Source: Candidatus Gastranaerophilales bacterium (GTDB taxonomy: Bacteria > Cyanobacteriota > Vampirovibrionia > Gastranaerophilales > Gastranaerophilaceae). From it: DNA of 64,000 nt. The translations under genes and the position numbers were made by a program. Shown here in pieces: positions 27,331 to 36,873 of the stretch (position 1 is its first letter; every line of letters begins with the position of its first letter). Below the pieces are notes generated by a model that saw only the letters and a list, made by a program, of their open reading frames with translations, had not been told where the DNA came from and did not search any database. The stretch is taken from the NCBI GenBank assembly GCA_947630535.1, contig CANRHZ010000002.1:55523-119522 (forward strand). The letters are read 5' to 3'.

Positions 27331-27374
27331 AAGAAGATTTAAACTCCTATAATCCTAAATAACTTGTAACCTTA

Positions 27375-27405
27375 TGCCGAGCTTTAATGAGCACGGCTTT
27401 TTCTT
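27375..27405 (+). terminator. Terminator after the helical protein gene
   Basis: Stem GCCGaGCT / AGCaCGGC with one A-A mismatch and loop TTAATG, followed by TTTTTC and further T's. Confidence 0.75.
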
Positions 27406-27494
27406 TTGTTAAAAAAACTCTTTTAAAATTTATTAAGGTGTGTTAGGATAATTTTGAGTTAATAGTATCGAATATTAAAAAGGATAGTTAGTGT

Positions 27495-28241
27495 ATGACT
27501 GATGAAATACAAAATGAATCATCCGATTCCAAACAGAGAATACTTGTTGCAGATGACGAAGCCAGCATTAGAAGAATTTTAGAAACAAGACTAAAAATGC
27601 AAGGATATGACGTTGTTACTGCTGAGGACGGTGAGGAAGCCGTTGAAGTGTATAACAAAACAAATCCCGATTTGGTTATATTGGATGTCATGATGCCAAA
27701 AATGGATGGGTACGGTGTTACAAGAGAAATAAGAAGAACATCTGATGTACCTATTATTATCTTGACCGCACTAGGTGATGTTTCCGAAAGAATAACGGGA
27801 CTTGAACTTGGTGCAGACGATTACGTTATAAAACCCTTTAGCCCGAAAGAACTTGAAGCAAGGGTTAAAGCCGTATTAAGACGTACAAATACAAAAGAAT
27901 CGGTTGCTCCTATGGGTAAGACAGCTAAAAATGTTATTACAACGGGAAGCATTAAAATAGATACCGCAAGACGTCAGGTATACAGAAAAAATGAAAGAAT
28001 AAGATTAACGGGCATGGAATTTTCACTTCTTGAACTTCTTGTTAATAATTCAGGACAAGCATACTCAAGAAACGAAATTTTGCAGCACGTTTGGGCTTAT
28101 CCGCCGGATCACAGAATTGACACCCGTGTGGTCGACGTCCATATTTCACGTCTAAGAAGCAAGCTTGAAGCTGATCCTACGAACCCCGAATTAATTTTAA
28201 CCGCAAGGGGTATAGGGTATATGTTCCAGAGGATAACATAA
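27495..28241 (+). CDS. rpaB: OmpR-family response regulator, RpaB/Ycf27-like
   Basis: 248 residues. The receiver has ILVADDEASIRRILETRL, phospho-acceptor Asp64 (LDVMMPKMDGYG), TALGD and KPFSPKELEAR; the winged-helix output ends in RSKLEADPTNPELILTARGIGYMF. The receiver wording is very close to cyanobacterial RpaB (Ycf27), the essential regulator of redox/light-stress genes, and differs from PhoB or OmpR. The symbol is by resemblance; in a non-photosynthetic cell the regulon must differ. The cognate kinase is not in the window. Confidence 0.85.
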   Translation: MTDEIQNESSDSKQRILVADDEASIRRILETRLKMQGYDVVTAEDGEEAVEVYNKTNPDLVILDVMMPKMDGYGVTREIRRTSDVPIIILTALGDVSERITGLELGADDYVIKPFSPKELEARVKAVLRRTNTKESVAPMGKTAKNVITTGSIKIDTARRQVYRKNERIRLTGMEFSLLELLVNNSGQAYSRNEILQHVWAYPPDHRIDTRVVDVHISRLRSKLEADPTNPELILTARGIGYMFQRIT

Positions 28242-28246
28242 ATTAA

Positions 28247-28864
28247 ATGTCAATCAAGCTTTATAAATATATAAATAACACCGATTATAAAGATTTTAAA
28301 AACATCCTTGTAATCGGTGTTGTTCATGGTGATGAACCCTATGGCGAGTATTTTATAGAAAAATATATAAAAGATAATTGCGGTTCTAAAAAAAATAATC
28401 TATACTATATCCCAAGACTAAATTCTTCTCCTTCAAGAAAAAATAAAAACGGGGTAGATATAAACAGAAACTTCCCCACAAAAAACTGGGAAAAAACAGA
28501 CAAAAACAGTGATTACTTCGGCGGAGACTATCCCAATAGCGAGGAAGAAACCCAATTTATAGTTGATTTAATGGATAAGATAAAGTTTGACGGGATTATA
28601 ACAATTCATAGTCCATATAAACTTGTAAATTATGACGGAAAGGAAAATAAAAATACAATTAAACTTGCAGATAAAATTGCATCTTATCTTGGCTACAAAA
28701 CGGAAGAATCAATAGGCTATCCCACCCCCGGAAGTTTTGGAACTTATGCCGGAGTTGAAAGAAATATTCCGACAATTACAATTGAGTATGATGAAAATGA
28801 AGAAAAAGAAAAACTTTACGAAAAATTCAAGAAAATCTTTAAATATCTTGAAAATGAGTTTTAA
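28247..28864 (+). CDS. M14-type zinc carboxypeptidase/amidase (MpaA-like)
   Basis: 205 residues. Zinc ligands are in VVHGDEPYGE and TIHSP; the substrate-binding Asn-Arg is in DINRNFPTKNW. SEEETQ, a TPGSFGTYAG segment and a final catalytic-type Glu (TITIEYDENE) complete the set. This matches short M14 peptidases such as MpaA, which cleaves murein tripeptide between iso-Glu and diaminopimelate. It starts 5 nt after the RpaB-like gene, so they are co-transcribed. No signal peptide: a cytoplasmic peptide-recycling role is the best guess. Confidence 0.78.
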   Translation: MSIKLYKYINNTDYKDFKNILVIGVVHGDEPYGEYFIEKYIKDNCGSKKNNLYYIPRLNSSPSRKNKNGVDINRNFPTKNWEKTDKNSDYFGGDYPNSEEETQFIVDLMDKIKFDGIITIHSPYKLVNYDGKENKNTIKLADKIASYLGYKTEESIGYPTPGSFGTYAGVERNIPTITIEYDENEEKEKLYEKFKKIFKYLENEF

Positions 28865-29106
28865 ACCTCTATAAAAAGTTTTCTTCCGACAATGTTTGGA
28901 ACACCGTTATAATATCCTGCAAAATAACCTCCCGCTACAGGTTGGTTCTTTGCGTAATTTTTGTTTAGTCCGCTAAAATTGGTGTTAACAAAAGGGTTGT
29001 TTCCGTCACTTGATGCAAACGGGTTATTTGATTTTGTTTCAACAGTTGGGGTATAGAAAGTTGAACTTATGGTTTTATTAAACAACGATACAAGATTAGA
29101 AAACAT
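28861..29106 (-). CDS. Small protein of 81 residues, function unknown
   Basis: SD AAAGGGA lies 9 nt before the ATG. The N-terminus is weakly amphipathic, the middle is Asn/Ser/Pro-rich (NNPFASSDGNNPFVNTNF) and the end is GGYFAGYYNGVPNIVGRKLF. Its stop overlaps the convergent M14 gene by 4 nt. No known family. Confidence 0.55.
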   Translation of the reverse strand: MFSNLVSLFNKTISSTFYTPTVETKSNNPFASSDGNNPFVNTNFSGLNKNYAKNQPVAGGYFAGYYNGVPNIVGRKLFIEV

Positions 29107-29439
29107 TTATTTGTCCCTTTTATATCATAACAAATTATCTTTTAATGATAATAGGCAATATGTCTAATATATTATGCCATCAAACTTTATAAAACTACAT
29201 ACAATTTTTTTAAAATCATTCAAACAATCTATAAAAATTTTACATAAAGCAAACTTTAGTATTCAAAAAAGAAATTATATGATATGATTTAGTTAACTAA
29301 ATATATTTATAATAAGTTTCATAAAATAAATAAATTTTTAAAAATAAAACTTAAAAAAGATATTTAGCGAGTTTTTATACACTGTGTAAAGAGGTAAGGA
29401 AAAATCGCTCAAGAATCTTTAACAGCATTATCTACGATT
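29107..29439. other. Intergenic region upstream of rny
   Basis: 333 bp, very AT-rich. It holds a 16-bp perfect palindrome ATTTAGTTAACTAAAT (29287-29302), a TATACA box near 29376, and the SD of the rny operon (GAGGTAAGGA, 29391-29400). I see no further gene. Confidence 0.6.
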
Positions 29440-30963
29440 ATGCCGCATATATTAACCGGCATATTAACTATTGCAACTATTGTGGTTGTAATTATTAACA
29501 CACGTCAAAAAACCGCCCTTGAAAACCTTCAAAACCAATTGAAGGAAAAACAGGACGAATTTAAAGAAAAAGTTGAACTTTATAAAAAAGAAGCATACGC
29601 AAATGCTAAAGAACAACTTTACGAGGACAGACAAAAGTTAAACGATGAAATCAGAGAAAGAAGATCTGAAGTTTCAAGACTTGAATCCATACTTGAAAAA
29701 AGACAGGAAGAAGTTGAAATAAAAAATCAGCAGAATGTTGATAAAGAGTGTTCTTTAAGCAAAAAAGAAGATGAATTAAACGAAAAAGAAGATTATCTGG
29801 CAGATACAATTGCAAAACAAGTTCAGGAGCTTGAAAGGGTTTCGCAAATGTCAAGGGAAGAAGCCAGAAACACCCTTCTTGAGCAATTAAAACAGGAACT
29901 TCAACAGGAACAAATTCGTTTAATAAGAGAAAATGAAATAAAAATAAAAGAATCTGCCGAAGAAAAATCCAGAGAAATATTATCTCAGGTAATGCAAAAA
30001 TGCGCAATTGAACAGGTTATAGAATCGACTGTTTCGGTTGTTTCCCTTCCAAATGACGATATGAAGGGAAGGATAATAGGCAGAGAAGGAAGAAACATAA
30101 GAACCTTGGAAACTTTAACGGGGGTTGACCTTATAATTGATGATACTCCGGAAGCCGTTGTTTTATCATCTTTTGACCCGGTCAGACGTGAAGTTGCAAG
30201 GCTTACCATTGAAAAATTAATATCGGACGGTCGTATCCATCCTGTCAGAATTGAAGAAGTGTATGAAAAATCACTCAAAGAAATTGAAAACAAAATGAAA
30301 CAGGAAGGCGAAAAGGCAGCATACGACCTTGGAATTATGAACCTTAACAGAGAGCTTATAAAGACTCTTGGACGTTTATATTACAGAACAAGTTACGGGC
30401 AGAATGTCTTGAAACATTCAATTGAAGTTGCTCAAATTTCAGGCATGTTGGCGGCCGAACTGGGCGCAAACGTGCAGGAAGCAAAAAGAGCGGGTCTTTT
30501 ACATGACATAGGCAAAGCCGTTGATCATGAACAGGAAGGCACACACATTCAACTGGGTGTTGAACTTGCACGAAAATATGGCGAAAAAGAAGAAATTGTT
30601 CATGCCATAGAAGCCCACCACGATGACGTTCAAGCCAATACGCTTGTGGCGGCGCTTGTAAAAATTGCGGATGCGGTTTCTGCGGGTCGCCCCGGTGCAA
30701 GACGTGATACGCTTGAAATATATATTAAACGTCTCAAGAAGCTTGAGGAGATTGCAAATAGCTACGAGGGTATCAAGCAGTCGTTTGCGGTTCAAGCAGG
30801 CAGGGAAGTTAGGGTAGTAGTTCAGCCGGATGTGTTTGATGATGCTGCTGCCGCTAAATTGGCTCGTGACATTGTAAAACGCATTGAGGATGAGCTTGAA
30901 TATCCCGGACAAATCCGTGTTACGGTTGTCAGGGAAGCAAGAGTTACCGAAATAGCGAAATAA
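29440..30963 (+). CDS. rny: Ribonuclease Y
   Basis: Membrane-anchored endoribonuclease that initiates mRNA decay. An N-terminal transmembrane helix ([18 protein letters not shown]) is followed by a long charged coiled coil to about residue 200, a KH domain ([15 protein letters not shown]), and an HD domain with [12 protein letters not shown] and EAHHDD. The ATG at 29440 has no SD. A perfect one (GAGG/AAGG) instead points to an in-frame ATC at 29404, which would add 12 residues. It is followed 2 nt later by ymdB, the usual partner. Confidence 0.93.
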   Translation: MPHILTGILTIATIVVVIINTRQKTALENLQNQLKEKQDEFKEKVELYKKEAYANAKEQLYEDRQKLNDEIRERRSEVSRLESILEKRQEEVEIKNQQNVDKECSLSKKEDELNEKEDYLADTIAKQVQELERVSQMSREEARNTLLEQLKQELQQEQIRLIRENEIKIKESAEEKSREILSQVMQKCAIEQVIESTVSVVSLPNDDMKGRIIGREGRNIRTLETLTGVDLIIDDTPEAVVLSSFDPVRREVARLTIEKLISDGRIHPVRIEEVYEKSLKEIENKMKQEGEKAAYDLGIMNLNRELIKTLGRLYYRTSYGQNVLKHSIEVAQISGMLAAELGANVQEAKRAGLLHDIGKAVDHEQEGTHIQLGVELARKYGEKEEIVHAIEAHHDDVQANTLVAALVKIADAVSAGRPGARRDTLEIYIKRLKKLEEIANSYEGIKQSFAVQAGREVRVVVQPDVFDDAAAAKLARDIVKRIEDELEYPGQIRVTVVREARVTEIAK

Positions 30964-30965
30964 AA

Positions 30966-31778
30966 ATGTCTTTAAATTTGAGCATTCTATTTTTTGGCGA
31001 TATCGTAGGGCGCCCCGGACGTGAGGCGCTTAAGGCGGTATTGTCCGACAAAGAAAAGTACTTGAATAGAACTGATGATTTTATTATTGCAAATGTTGAA
31101 AACGCATCCCATGGATTTGGGCTCACCTTAAAAAACCATGACGAACTTGCTTCATACGGAATTAACGCTATGACAAGCGGAAATCATATTTGGGACAAAA
31201 AGGATATTTTTCAATTTATAGATAATTCCCCCTATCTTATACGTCCTTATAACTACCATAAAAGTGCACATGGAAATGGTTATAGACTATTTAACAATAA
31301 AATTTTATTAATCAATCTTCTCGGTAAAACCTTTATGCAACCTATAAACTGTCCTTTTCAGGCTATTGAGGAGTTAAAAAATCAAATAGGGTTTGAAGAT
31401 AAGATTGTTATAGTTGATTATCATGCAGAAGCCACGGCAGAAAAAATTTCTTTTGCAAAGTTTGCATCTTCTCTCGGGGTTAATGCCGTTATAGGTACTC
31501 ATACCCATGTTCAAACGGCAGATGAAAAAATAATGGATAATGTACTTGCATATATAACGGATGCAGGCTTTACAGGGGCTTTTGATAGCGTTATAGGAAT
31601 GGATTTTGATTCAAGCATAAAAAGGCTCATAACCGCAATTCCCGAAAGGTTTGATGTGGCTAATTCAAAAGTGACGCAAATTAACGGAGTCAGAATAATA
31701 TTTGATGAAAAAACAAACCTTCCTCTTGAAATAGAGAGAATAAATTTTGTTTTGGACTTAAATTCGGAGGATGAATAA
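30966..31778 (+). CDS. ymdB: YmdB-family metallophosphoesterase
   Basis: 270 residues of the TIGR00282 family. FFGDIVGRPGREAL, NVENASHGFGLT, TSGNHIWDKKD, DYHAEATAEK and GTHTHVQTADE give the dinuclear-metal ligand set of calcineurin-like phosphoesterases. Relatives act on 2',3'-cyclic nucleotides, and the gene often follows rny, as here. Its last base is the first of the next ATG (TAATG), so the PHP gene is coupled. Confidence 0.92.
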   Translation: MSLNLSILFFGDIVGRPGREALKAVLSDKEKYLNRTDDFIIANVENASHGFGLTLKNHDELASYGINAMTSGNHIWDKKDIFQFIDNSPYLIRPYNYHKSAHGNGYRLFNNKILLINLLGKTFMQPINCPFQAIEELKNQIGFEDKIVIVDYHAEATAEKISFAKFASSLGVNAVIGTHTHVQTADEKIMDNVLAYITDAGFTGAFDSVIGMDFDSSIKRLITAIPERFDVANSKVTQINGVRIIFDEKTNLPLEIERINFVLDLNSEDE

Positions 31779-32626
31779 TGAAAGTAGACTTGCATATTCA
31801 TACTCTATACTCTGACGGTGCTTTTTCTCCGGAACTTGTGGTTGACACGGCAATTGATTGCGGTTTGAATGTTATAGCGCTAACTGACCATGACAACATA
31901 TTATCTTATGATATTGCGCAAAAATACATAAAAGAACACGATAAAAAACTTGAAATTGTCCAAGGGGTTGAAATTAATACCATATATAAAGACTATGAAG
32001 TTCACATTTTAGGGTACTTTATGGATACAAGCAACAGTGATTTTCAAGAGATGATTAAGTTTCAGCAAAATGCCCGTATATATCAGGCAAAAGAAATGAC
32101 CGCTCTTTTAAACAAAAAAGCGGGAATAAGAATAAAATTTGATGACATTAAAAAACTTGTTGCGCCTGAGGGCAGCATAGGCCGTCCCCATATTGCAAGG
32201 GCAATTACAAATGCAGGCGGGACGGGAAGTGTTGCAGAAGCTTATTCAAAATATATTAACGACGAATCCCCCGTTTATGTAAAAAGGAAAACGGTAAGTC
32301 CGCATGATGCCTGTGAAGTTATTTATGATGCAGGCGGAATACCGGTTTTTGCTCATCCTATAGATGTTGATATAGCAGACTCTCTTGCAAAAGAATTAAT
32401 GAACTACGGACTAAGGGGAATTGAAGCTTACCACAGAAAACATTCTCCCGCCGTTGTTGAATACTATTCGTCTTTTGCGGAAGAATACGGGCTTATTATT
32501 ACCGGAGGTTCGGATTTCCATGCACCTTCGGTTAACCATGGCACTATCGTTATGGGAAAGAATTTCGTACCTTCATGGGTGTATGATGAACTTTTAAAAG
32601 AGAAAAAGCGTCTTGAAATTTCATAA
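31778..32626 (+). CDS. PHP-domain nucleotide/RNA phosphatase (RNase AM-like)
   Basis: 282 residues. Metal-site segments are DLHIHTLYSDGAFSP, ALTDHDN, QGVEINT, VHILGY, GIPVFAHPIDVD and GGSDFHAP, the set of the YciV/RNase AM branch, which removes 5'-phosphorylated nucleotides from RNA or hydrolyses 3',5'-nucleoside bisphosphates. IGRPHIARAI is also typical. Coupled behind rny and ymdB, so an RNA-turnover operon is the natural reading. The exact substrate is inferred. Confidence 0.85.
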   Translation: MKVDLHIHTLYSDGAFSPELVVDTAIDCGLNVIALTDHDNILSYDIAQKYIKEHDKKLEIVQGVEINTIYKDYEVHILGYFMDTSNSDFQEMIKFQQNARIYQAKEMTALLNKKAGIRIKFDDIKKLVAPEGSIGRPHIARAITNAGGTGSVAEAYSKYINDESPVYVKRKTVSPHDACEVIYDAGGIPVFAHPIDVDIADSLAKELMNYGLRGIEAYHRKHSPAVVEYYSSFAEEYGLIITGGSDFHAPSVNHGTIVMGKNFVPSWVYDELLKEKKRLEIS

Positions 32627-32686
32627 AATAAAGACACAAAATAACTTTTGTGGTAACATCAACTCTGTAAAAAAAGAGAACAGATA

Positions 32687-33727
32687 ATGATTCAATTAAC
32701 GCAAGCACATATTTTAGGGGCAATAATTGCCTATCTTTTGGGGGTTTTTATAGTACCCATCGTAATTTATTTTTCTGACAAACTGGGACTTGTGGATGTT
32801 CCGAACGAAAGAAAAATACACAAAGGCAAAATTTCCCGTCTTGGCGGAATTAGTATTTGGCTTTCCGTTATTTTAACTTTTTTATTTCTTGTTCTTTTAA
32901 GCTATTATCCCACCGGAGAAGGGCTTTCAGGAATTATAACGGGCGGCTCCTTAATGTTTTTGCTTGGATTAATTGACGATATATTTTGTTTAAATGCAAA
33001 ATTTAAACTGTTTTTACAAATTACAATAGCTACAACGGTTATTCTTCTCGGGGTTAGGATTGATACGATATTTAATCCTTTCGGAAACGATATTGAACTT
33101 GGAATTTTATCATACCCGATTAGCCTTTTATGGATAGTGGGAATTACAAATGCAATTAACTTTATAGACGGTATTGACGGGCTTGCGGGTTCGGTTGTAA
33201 CCATAAGTTCACTTGCTATTGCAATAATTTCAATGGTCACAACCCCTTCTTCTCCTATATCCGCTCTTGTTGCTTTTATACTTTTTGGAGCCATGCTTGC
33301 ATTTTTAACTTTCAACTATAATCCTGCAAAAATATTTATGGGAGATTCAGGTGCACTGTTTGCAGGCTTTATGCTATCAACACTTTCTATAACGGGAATT
33401 ATGAGTACGGGTGGTTCTTTAATGTATCTGCCGTTTTTAATCCTTATAATACCCATTGTGGATGTTGCATATTCATCTCTTAGAAGAATTTCGAAAGGAA
33501 AAAGCCCTTTTGTGGCGGATTCTGAACATATTCATCATAAACTGTTGCACCACGGTTTTTCTCAGGACTTGGCGGTTTTAACCTTGTCGTCGGTTTCCCT
33601 TGTATGTGCTATTGTTGCAATAATCATAACCGGATTTTTAAATAAGTATATAATATTTGTTATTGCGCTTGTTTTAATACTGTTTTTATTAAATGCCGTT
33701 TCAAAAACAATAAAGAAAAATTCTTAA
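32687..33727 (+). CDS. wecA: Undecaprenyl-phosphate sugar-1-phosphate transferase, WecA/TagO type
   Basis: 346-residue integral membrane enzyme with about 10-11 helices. Conserved cytoplasmic loops are VDVPNERKIHKGKISRLGG, LIDDIFCLNAKFKL, NFIDGIDGLAGSV, FMGDSGALFAGF and SEHIHHKLLHHGFS. It transfers a sugar-1-phosphate (GlcNAc or relative) from UDP-sugar to undecaprenyl phosphate, starting O-antigen or other surface glycans. Monocistronic. It may serve the glycosyltransferases at 53-56 kb. Confidence 0.88.
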   Translation: MIQLTQAHILGAIIAYLLGVFIVPIVIYFSDKLGLVDVPNERKIHKGKISRLGGISIWLSVILTFLFLVLLSYYPTGEGLSGIITGGSLMFLLGLIDDIFCLNAKFKLFLQITIATTVILLGVRIDTIFNPFGNDIELGILSYPISLLWIVGITNAINFIDGIDGLAGSVVTISSLAIAIISMVTTPSSPISALVAFILFGAMLAFLTFNYNPAKIFMGDSGALFAGFMLSTLSITGIMSTGGSLMYLPFLILIIPIVDVAYSSLRRISKGKSPFVADSEHIHHKLLHHGFSQDLAVLTLSSVSLVCAIVAIIITGFLNKYIIFVIALVLILFLLNAVSKTIKKNS

Positions 33728-33771
33728 TTTTTATTTTTAAAGCCTTCTTTTTTTAAAACATGTATTTGAAA

Positions 33772-33799
33772 TTGACATTTAAAAAAAAGGCTTTATACT
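33772..33799 (+). promoter_or_regulatory. Promoter of the 103-residue gene, apparently leaderless
   Basis: TTGACA (33772-33777), 16 bp, TATACT (33794-33799). The ATG is only 6 nt past the -10 and has no SD, so transcript and coding start should coincide. Confidence 0.6.
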
Positions 33800-33805
33800 A
33801 AAGAT

Positions 33806-34117
33806 ATGAGTAAAGAAAATAAACAACGCTGGTACGATAAAGACCCTGTAGTTCAACTATGCATAGGTCTGCTTGAAAAATCCGACAATGCAGTCAGAGA
33901 CCATGCAAGCGACTACATTATCGAAAGATCCAAAAATTCAGGCTATGTCCTTGCGGTAAATAATTATGAATATTTTTGGCAAAGATGGCAGGATCAAAAC
34001 ATCAAGCACTTTCTTGCAATTGAATATTTAAAGCTGATTGATGATGAAACAAAACATGAAATTTGCACAGAAGTCGTTCAATATATTCAAGGCTTAGGTA
34101 AGGAAGAAAATAAATAA
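33806..34117 (+). CDS. Small helical protein of 103 residues, function unknown
   Basis: All-helical, rich in aromatic residues (QRWYDKDP, YEYFWQRWQDQN), no membrane segment. VQLCIGLLEKSDNAVRDHASDYI has a HEAT-like pattern. Strong promoter with no SD. The first 10 codons match a leaderless start. No family recognised. Confidence 0.7.
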   Translation: MSKENKQRWYDKDPVVQLCIGLLEKSDNAVRDHASDYIIERSKNSGYVLAVNNYEYFWQRWQDQNIKHFLAIEYLKLIDDETKHEICTEVVQYIQGLGKEENK

Positions 34118-34166
34118 TTCATTTATTTGATTAAATCCGATTTTTCATGTTTTAAAATATTGCCAT

Positions 34167-35045
34167 ATGAAAAAGTTATTCTTAAATATTATAGCCGTTT
34201 TTATTGTCTGGGCACTTTTTTGCACACCTTGTTTTGCAATAAGAGTGGGGCTCAGTGTGGATGTCAAGCAAGCCTACTTTGGCACGTCCACGGAAGGCGC
34301 TATTTATGATGCTAAAACGGATAAACCTATTTTTAAAACCCAAAAGATGCAATCATACCTCATTAAAGCCCATGGAAATACAATTGCAATAAGGGTGAAT
34401 AACAAATTCTATGATTTGGAAACAAGCTATATTAAAATAAAACCGAAAACGGATTCAGATTTCGTTGCCACAAAAAACAGATGGTACAGGGGCGAACTTG
34501 TTGTATATAACTACAATAAAAAGCTTACCGTTATAAACAGGCTTCCTGTTGAACTATATCTTTTAGGTGTTGTGCCTTCGGAGATGCCTGCGTCTTGGAA
34601 CACAGAAGCCCATAAAGCTCAGGCAATTGCCGCAAGAAGCTATGCCGTTGCAAATTTAAACAAGCATGGCTCAAGAGGGTATGACCTGCTTGATACCCCT
34701 CAAGATCAGGCATACGGGGGTGCAAGTGCCGAAAATAAAAAGACAAATAAAGCCGTTGTTGATACAAAAGGAATAGTGCTTACATACAAAGGTAAGGTCA
34801 TTCCCGCATATTACCATGCTTCATCGGGCGGACAGACCGTAAATTCTTCTTCCGCATGGTCATTTGATTCACCTTTTTTACAATCGGTAAGAGCGTATGA
34901 TGACGGGATTAAAAAGAATGGCCATGGAGTCGGCATGAGTCAGCATGGGGCAAATAACCTTGCAAATAAAGGATATAGCGCATACGATATTTTGAACTAT
35001 TTTTACAAAGATGTGAATTTTTCTAAAATTTCCGTGTCCGATTAA
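34167..35045 (+). CDS. SpoIID/LytB-domain exported protein
   Basis: 292 residues with a clear signal peptide (MKKLFLNIIAVFIVWALFC, cleaved near CFA). The SpoIID core GVVPSEMPASWNTEAHKAQAIAARSYAVAN is followed by YYHASSGGQT and the end motif HGVGMSQHGAN. SpoIID is a peptidoglycan lytic transglycosylase that cuts denuded glycan; related domains modify LytB amidase. The catalytic-type Glu in PSEMP is present. The ATG has no SD; a TAAAAT box ends 8 nt before it. Confidence 0.87.
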   Translation: MKKLFLNIIAVFIVWALFCTPCFAIRVGLSVDVKQAYFGTSTEGAIYDAKTDKPIFKTQKMQSYLIKAHGNTIAIRVNNKFYDLETSYIKIKPKTDSDFVATKNRWYRGELVVYNYNKKLTVINRLPVELYLLGVVPSEMPASWNTEAHKAQAIAARSYAVANLNKHGSRGYDLLDTPQDQAYGGASAENKKTNKAVVDTKGIVLTYKGKVIPAYYHASSGGQTVNSSSAWSFDSPFLQSVRAYDDGIKKNGHGVGMSQHGANNLANKGYSAYDILNYFYKDVNFSKISVSD

Positions 35046-35086
35046 CTTGAAATCTGCTATATAATGTAAAAAAAATTAAAAAAAAC

Positions 35087-35114
35087 TTGTATAATATCGA
35101 AAAATGGGTATAAT
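35087..35114 (+). promoter_or_regulatory. Promoter of the HU gene
   Basis: TTGTAT (35087-35092), 16 bp, TATAAT (35109-35114), giving a leader of about 25 nt with SD AAGGTGG. Confidence 0.6.
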
Positions 35115-35146
35115 AGACTTGTGATGTGTTACGAAAGGTGGTAAAA

Positions 35147-35419
35147 ATGAACAAAGAAGAACTCGTAAAAGCTATTGCTAACAAAACGAAGATTTCGCAA
35201 AAGAACACGGCAGAAGTCATTACTTCGCTTATAGAAGTAGTTCAAAAAACAGTTTCAAAAGGTAAAAAAATTACCCTTGTCGGTTTCGGTTCTTTTGAAG
35301 CTAAAAAACGTGCTGCAAGAGTTGGCAGAAACCCTCAAACAGGTAAAGAAATTAAAATTGCAGCTAAAACTGTTCCCGCTTTTTCAGCTGGTAAAAAATT
35401 CAAAGAAATGGTTAAATAG
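35147..35419 (+). CDS. hup: HU-family DNA-binding protein
   Basis: Histone-like dimer that bends DNA. MNKEELVKAIANKTKIS, FGSFEAKKRAARVGRNPQTG (the DNA-binding arm) and AFSAGKKFKEMVK are standard HU. ATG 35147 follows AAGGTGG; the in-frame start 7 codons upstream lacks an SD. 90 residues. Confidence 0.94.
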   Translation: MNKEELVKAIANKTKISQKNTAEVITSLIEVVQKTVSKGKKITLVGFGSFEAKKRAARVGRNPQTGKEIKIAAKTVPAFSAGKKFKEMVK

Positions 35420-35440
35420 TTTAATTGTTTTCTTTATAAA

Positions 35441-35474
35441 AATGCGCTTATCTTTATGATTAAGCGCATTTTTT
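35441..35474. terminator. Bidirectional terminator between HU and terminase genes
   Basis: Stem AATGCGCTTA / TAAGCGCATT with a T-run on the plus side and an A-run on the left. It serves both the HU gene and the convergent terminase gene. Confidence 0.88.
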
Positions 35475-35478
35475 AATA

Positions 35479-36645
35479 TTAAATTCTAATTCCTTTTATA
35501 ACTTTTATGGTTTCTCTTTCTAATAAATCTTCAAGTGCATACCTTAGAGCATCAATAAGGTGATTGTTTTTGTCCTCAAGCACGGGGATAATTTCTCCGG
35601 ATAAATCTTTTTTAAAGCTATAATTAAAAAATTCTTTTTGAGCATACTTTAGTGTCGGATGTATATATATCTTAGAAAAACTCTGTAAAAATTTTATCCC
35701 TTCTTCAACGCTTCCTCTCCCTTTTTTTGCGCAAATTGCGTTAATTCCGTTATTTATATAGTCTGCTACACTTTTTGGTTCTGATGAATCGCATGTTACA
35801 TATTCGTTTTTTATAATTTTTTTTACAAGAGGAATTGAATTTTTATTCAGAAGATTAATTGAATATATTTCATCCGTTATATAAAGGCAATCGTTTTCAA
35901 CTGCGCATCTTATAAACGCAAAAGGGTCCGTTGAAAAGCCCCAGTCTATTCCGTTATAGTATTTATCAAAAGAGTTTTTATCAAACTCTTTAACTTCAAC
36001 ATTTGAAAAAACCCTTCCTTCCGTTAGTCCCACTTCTCCAAGTCCGTACACTCTCCAAAAGTTTTCATCTTTTATTCTGGATTCAAGAGCTCTTATTACT
36101 TCCTTTTCTAAAAACGGGTTATCCTTATACGTTGATTTTATTAAAATTGCCCTTTTTCCCTCGTTTGCAAGAATTTCATCGTGCACCCAAAACCTTGATG
36201 TCGGATTAAAATCTATAAAAACTTTTTCTCTTGTTCTTATTATAAGTTGTTCTGCAATCGGATAGCTAAGATGGTTTGCTTCGTTTAAATACAAAATATC
36301 CCTTCTTCCGCCATGAGCTTTTCCTATTGTATCAACCGATATAAAGTTAATTCTGCCTTTTGGCATATCAAGACTTTTATTTGTTCTTGAATATATTTTA
36401 TAAAAATCCAGTCCGAATTGCTCTAGGACCTTTGGCATATCCAATAGAACTCCGGACTTTAAATGCCCCTGGGTGAGTCCCACAATATCAATTTCATAAG
36501 GGTATTTAATTCCGAGAATTGAAAGAATTTGCAGAGTTGAAAATGTTTTTGTGCTTGATGTTCCGCCTTGATTTATTATATACCTGTATTTCGGATAAGC
36601 GCCTGCCATTTTTTCGAACACTTTGGAAAGTTTCAATTCATTCAT
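35479..36645 (-). CDS. Phage terminase large subunit (TerL), intact motifs
   Basis: 388-residue DNA-packaging motor and nuclease. Walker A-type loop GGTSSTKT (27-34), Walker B ILYLNEAN (116-123) in the PBSX-like style, and RuvC-like nuclease acids Asp233 (GIDWGF), Asp285 (TCDSSEP) and Asp364 (NHLIDALRY). Length is normal and all motifs survive, so it appears under selection. It is on the opposite strand to the particle operon, separated from it by aldolase and rpiB. Two small genes precede it in the same operon. Confidence 0.9.
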   Translation of the reverse strand: MNELKLSKVFEKMAGAYPKYRYIINQGGTSSTKTFSTLQILSILGIKYPYEIDIVGLTQGHLKSGVLLDMPKVLEQFGLDFYKIYSRTNKSLDMPKGRINFISVDTIGKAHGGRRDILYLNEANHLSYPIAEQLIIRTREKVFIDFNPTSRFWVHDEILANEGKRAILIKSTYKDNPFLEKEVIRALESRIKDENFWRVYGLGEVGLTEGRVFSNVEVKEFDKNSFDKYYNGIDWGFSTDPFAFIRCAVENDCLYITDEIYSINLLNKNSIPLVKKIIKNEYVTCDSSEPKSVADYINNGINAICAKKGRGSVEEGIKFLQSFSKIYIHPTLKYAQKEFFNYSFKKDLSGEIIPVLEDKNNHLIDALRYALEDLLERETIKVIKGIRI

Positions 36646-36648
36646 AAT

Positions 36649-36873
36649 CTATAATCCATCCACAAGTTTCTTTTGGCGCTTATTTTTTACAAAAACCTTT
36701 AAAATATAATTATCTTCACTCTTATCTTCCATTTTCATTTGTGCAAATTTTGCTTTCAATTCTTCAATTTTAACCGCAAGTGCTAGGTTAATGTCCCCTT
36801 TTTCGTTTGGGGTCATTGCAAGAATTTCAAGCTCATCAAGTTTTTTTATTGTGTCATTAATGTCGAAAGACAA
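36649..36873 (-). CDS. Small protein upstream of TerL, function unknown
   Basis: 74 residues from a TTG start with SD GGCGGTGAG close by; it ends 3 nt before TerL, so it is tightly coupled. Helical and charged, with KLDELEILAMTPNEKGDINLAL and a basic tail KNKRQKKLVDGL. The position is that of a terminase small subunit or adaptor, but the sequence does not prove it. Confidence 0.6.
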   Translation of the reverse strand: MSFDINDTIKKLDELEILAMTPNEKGDINLALAVKIEELKAKFAQMKMEDKSEDNYILKVFVKNKRQKKLVDGL

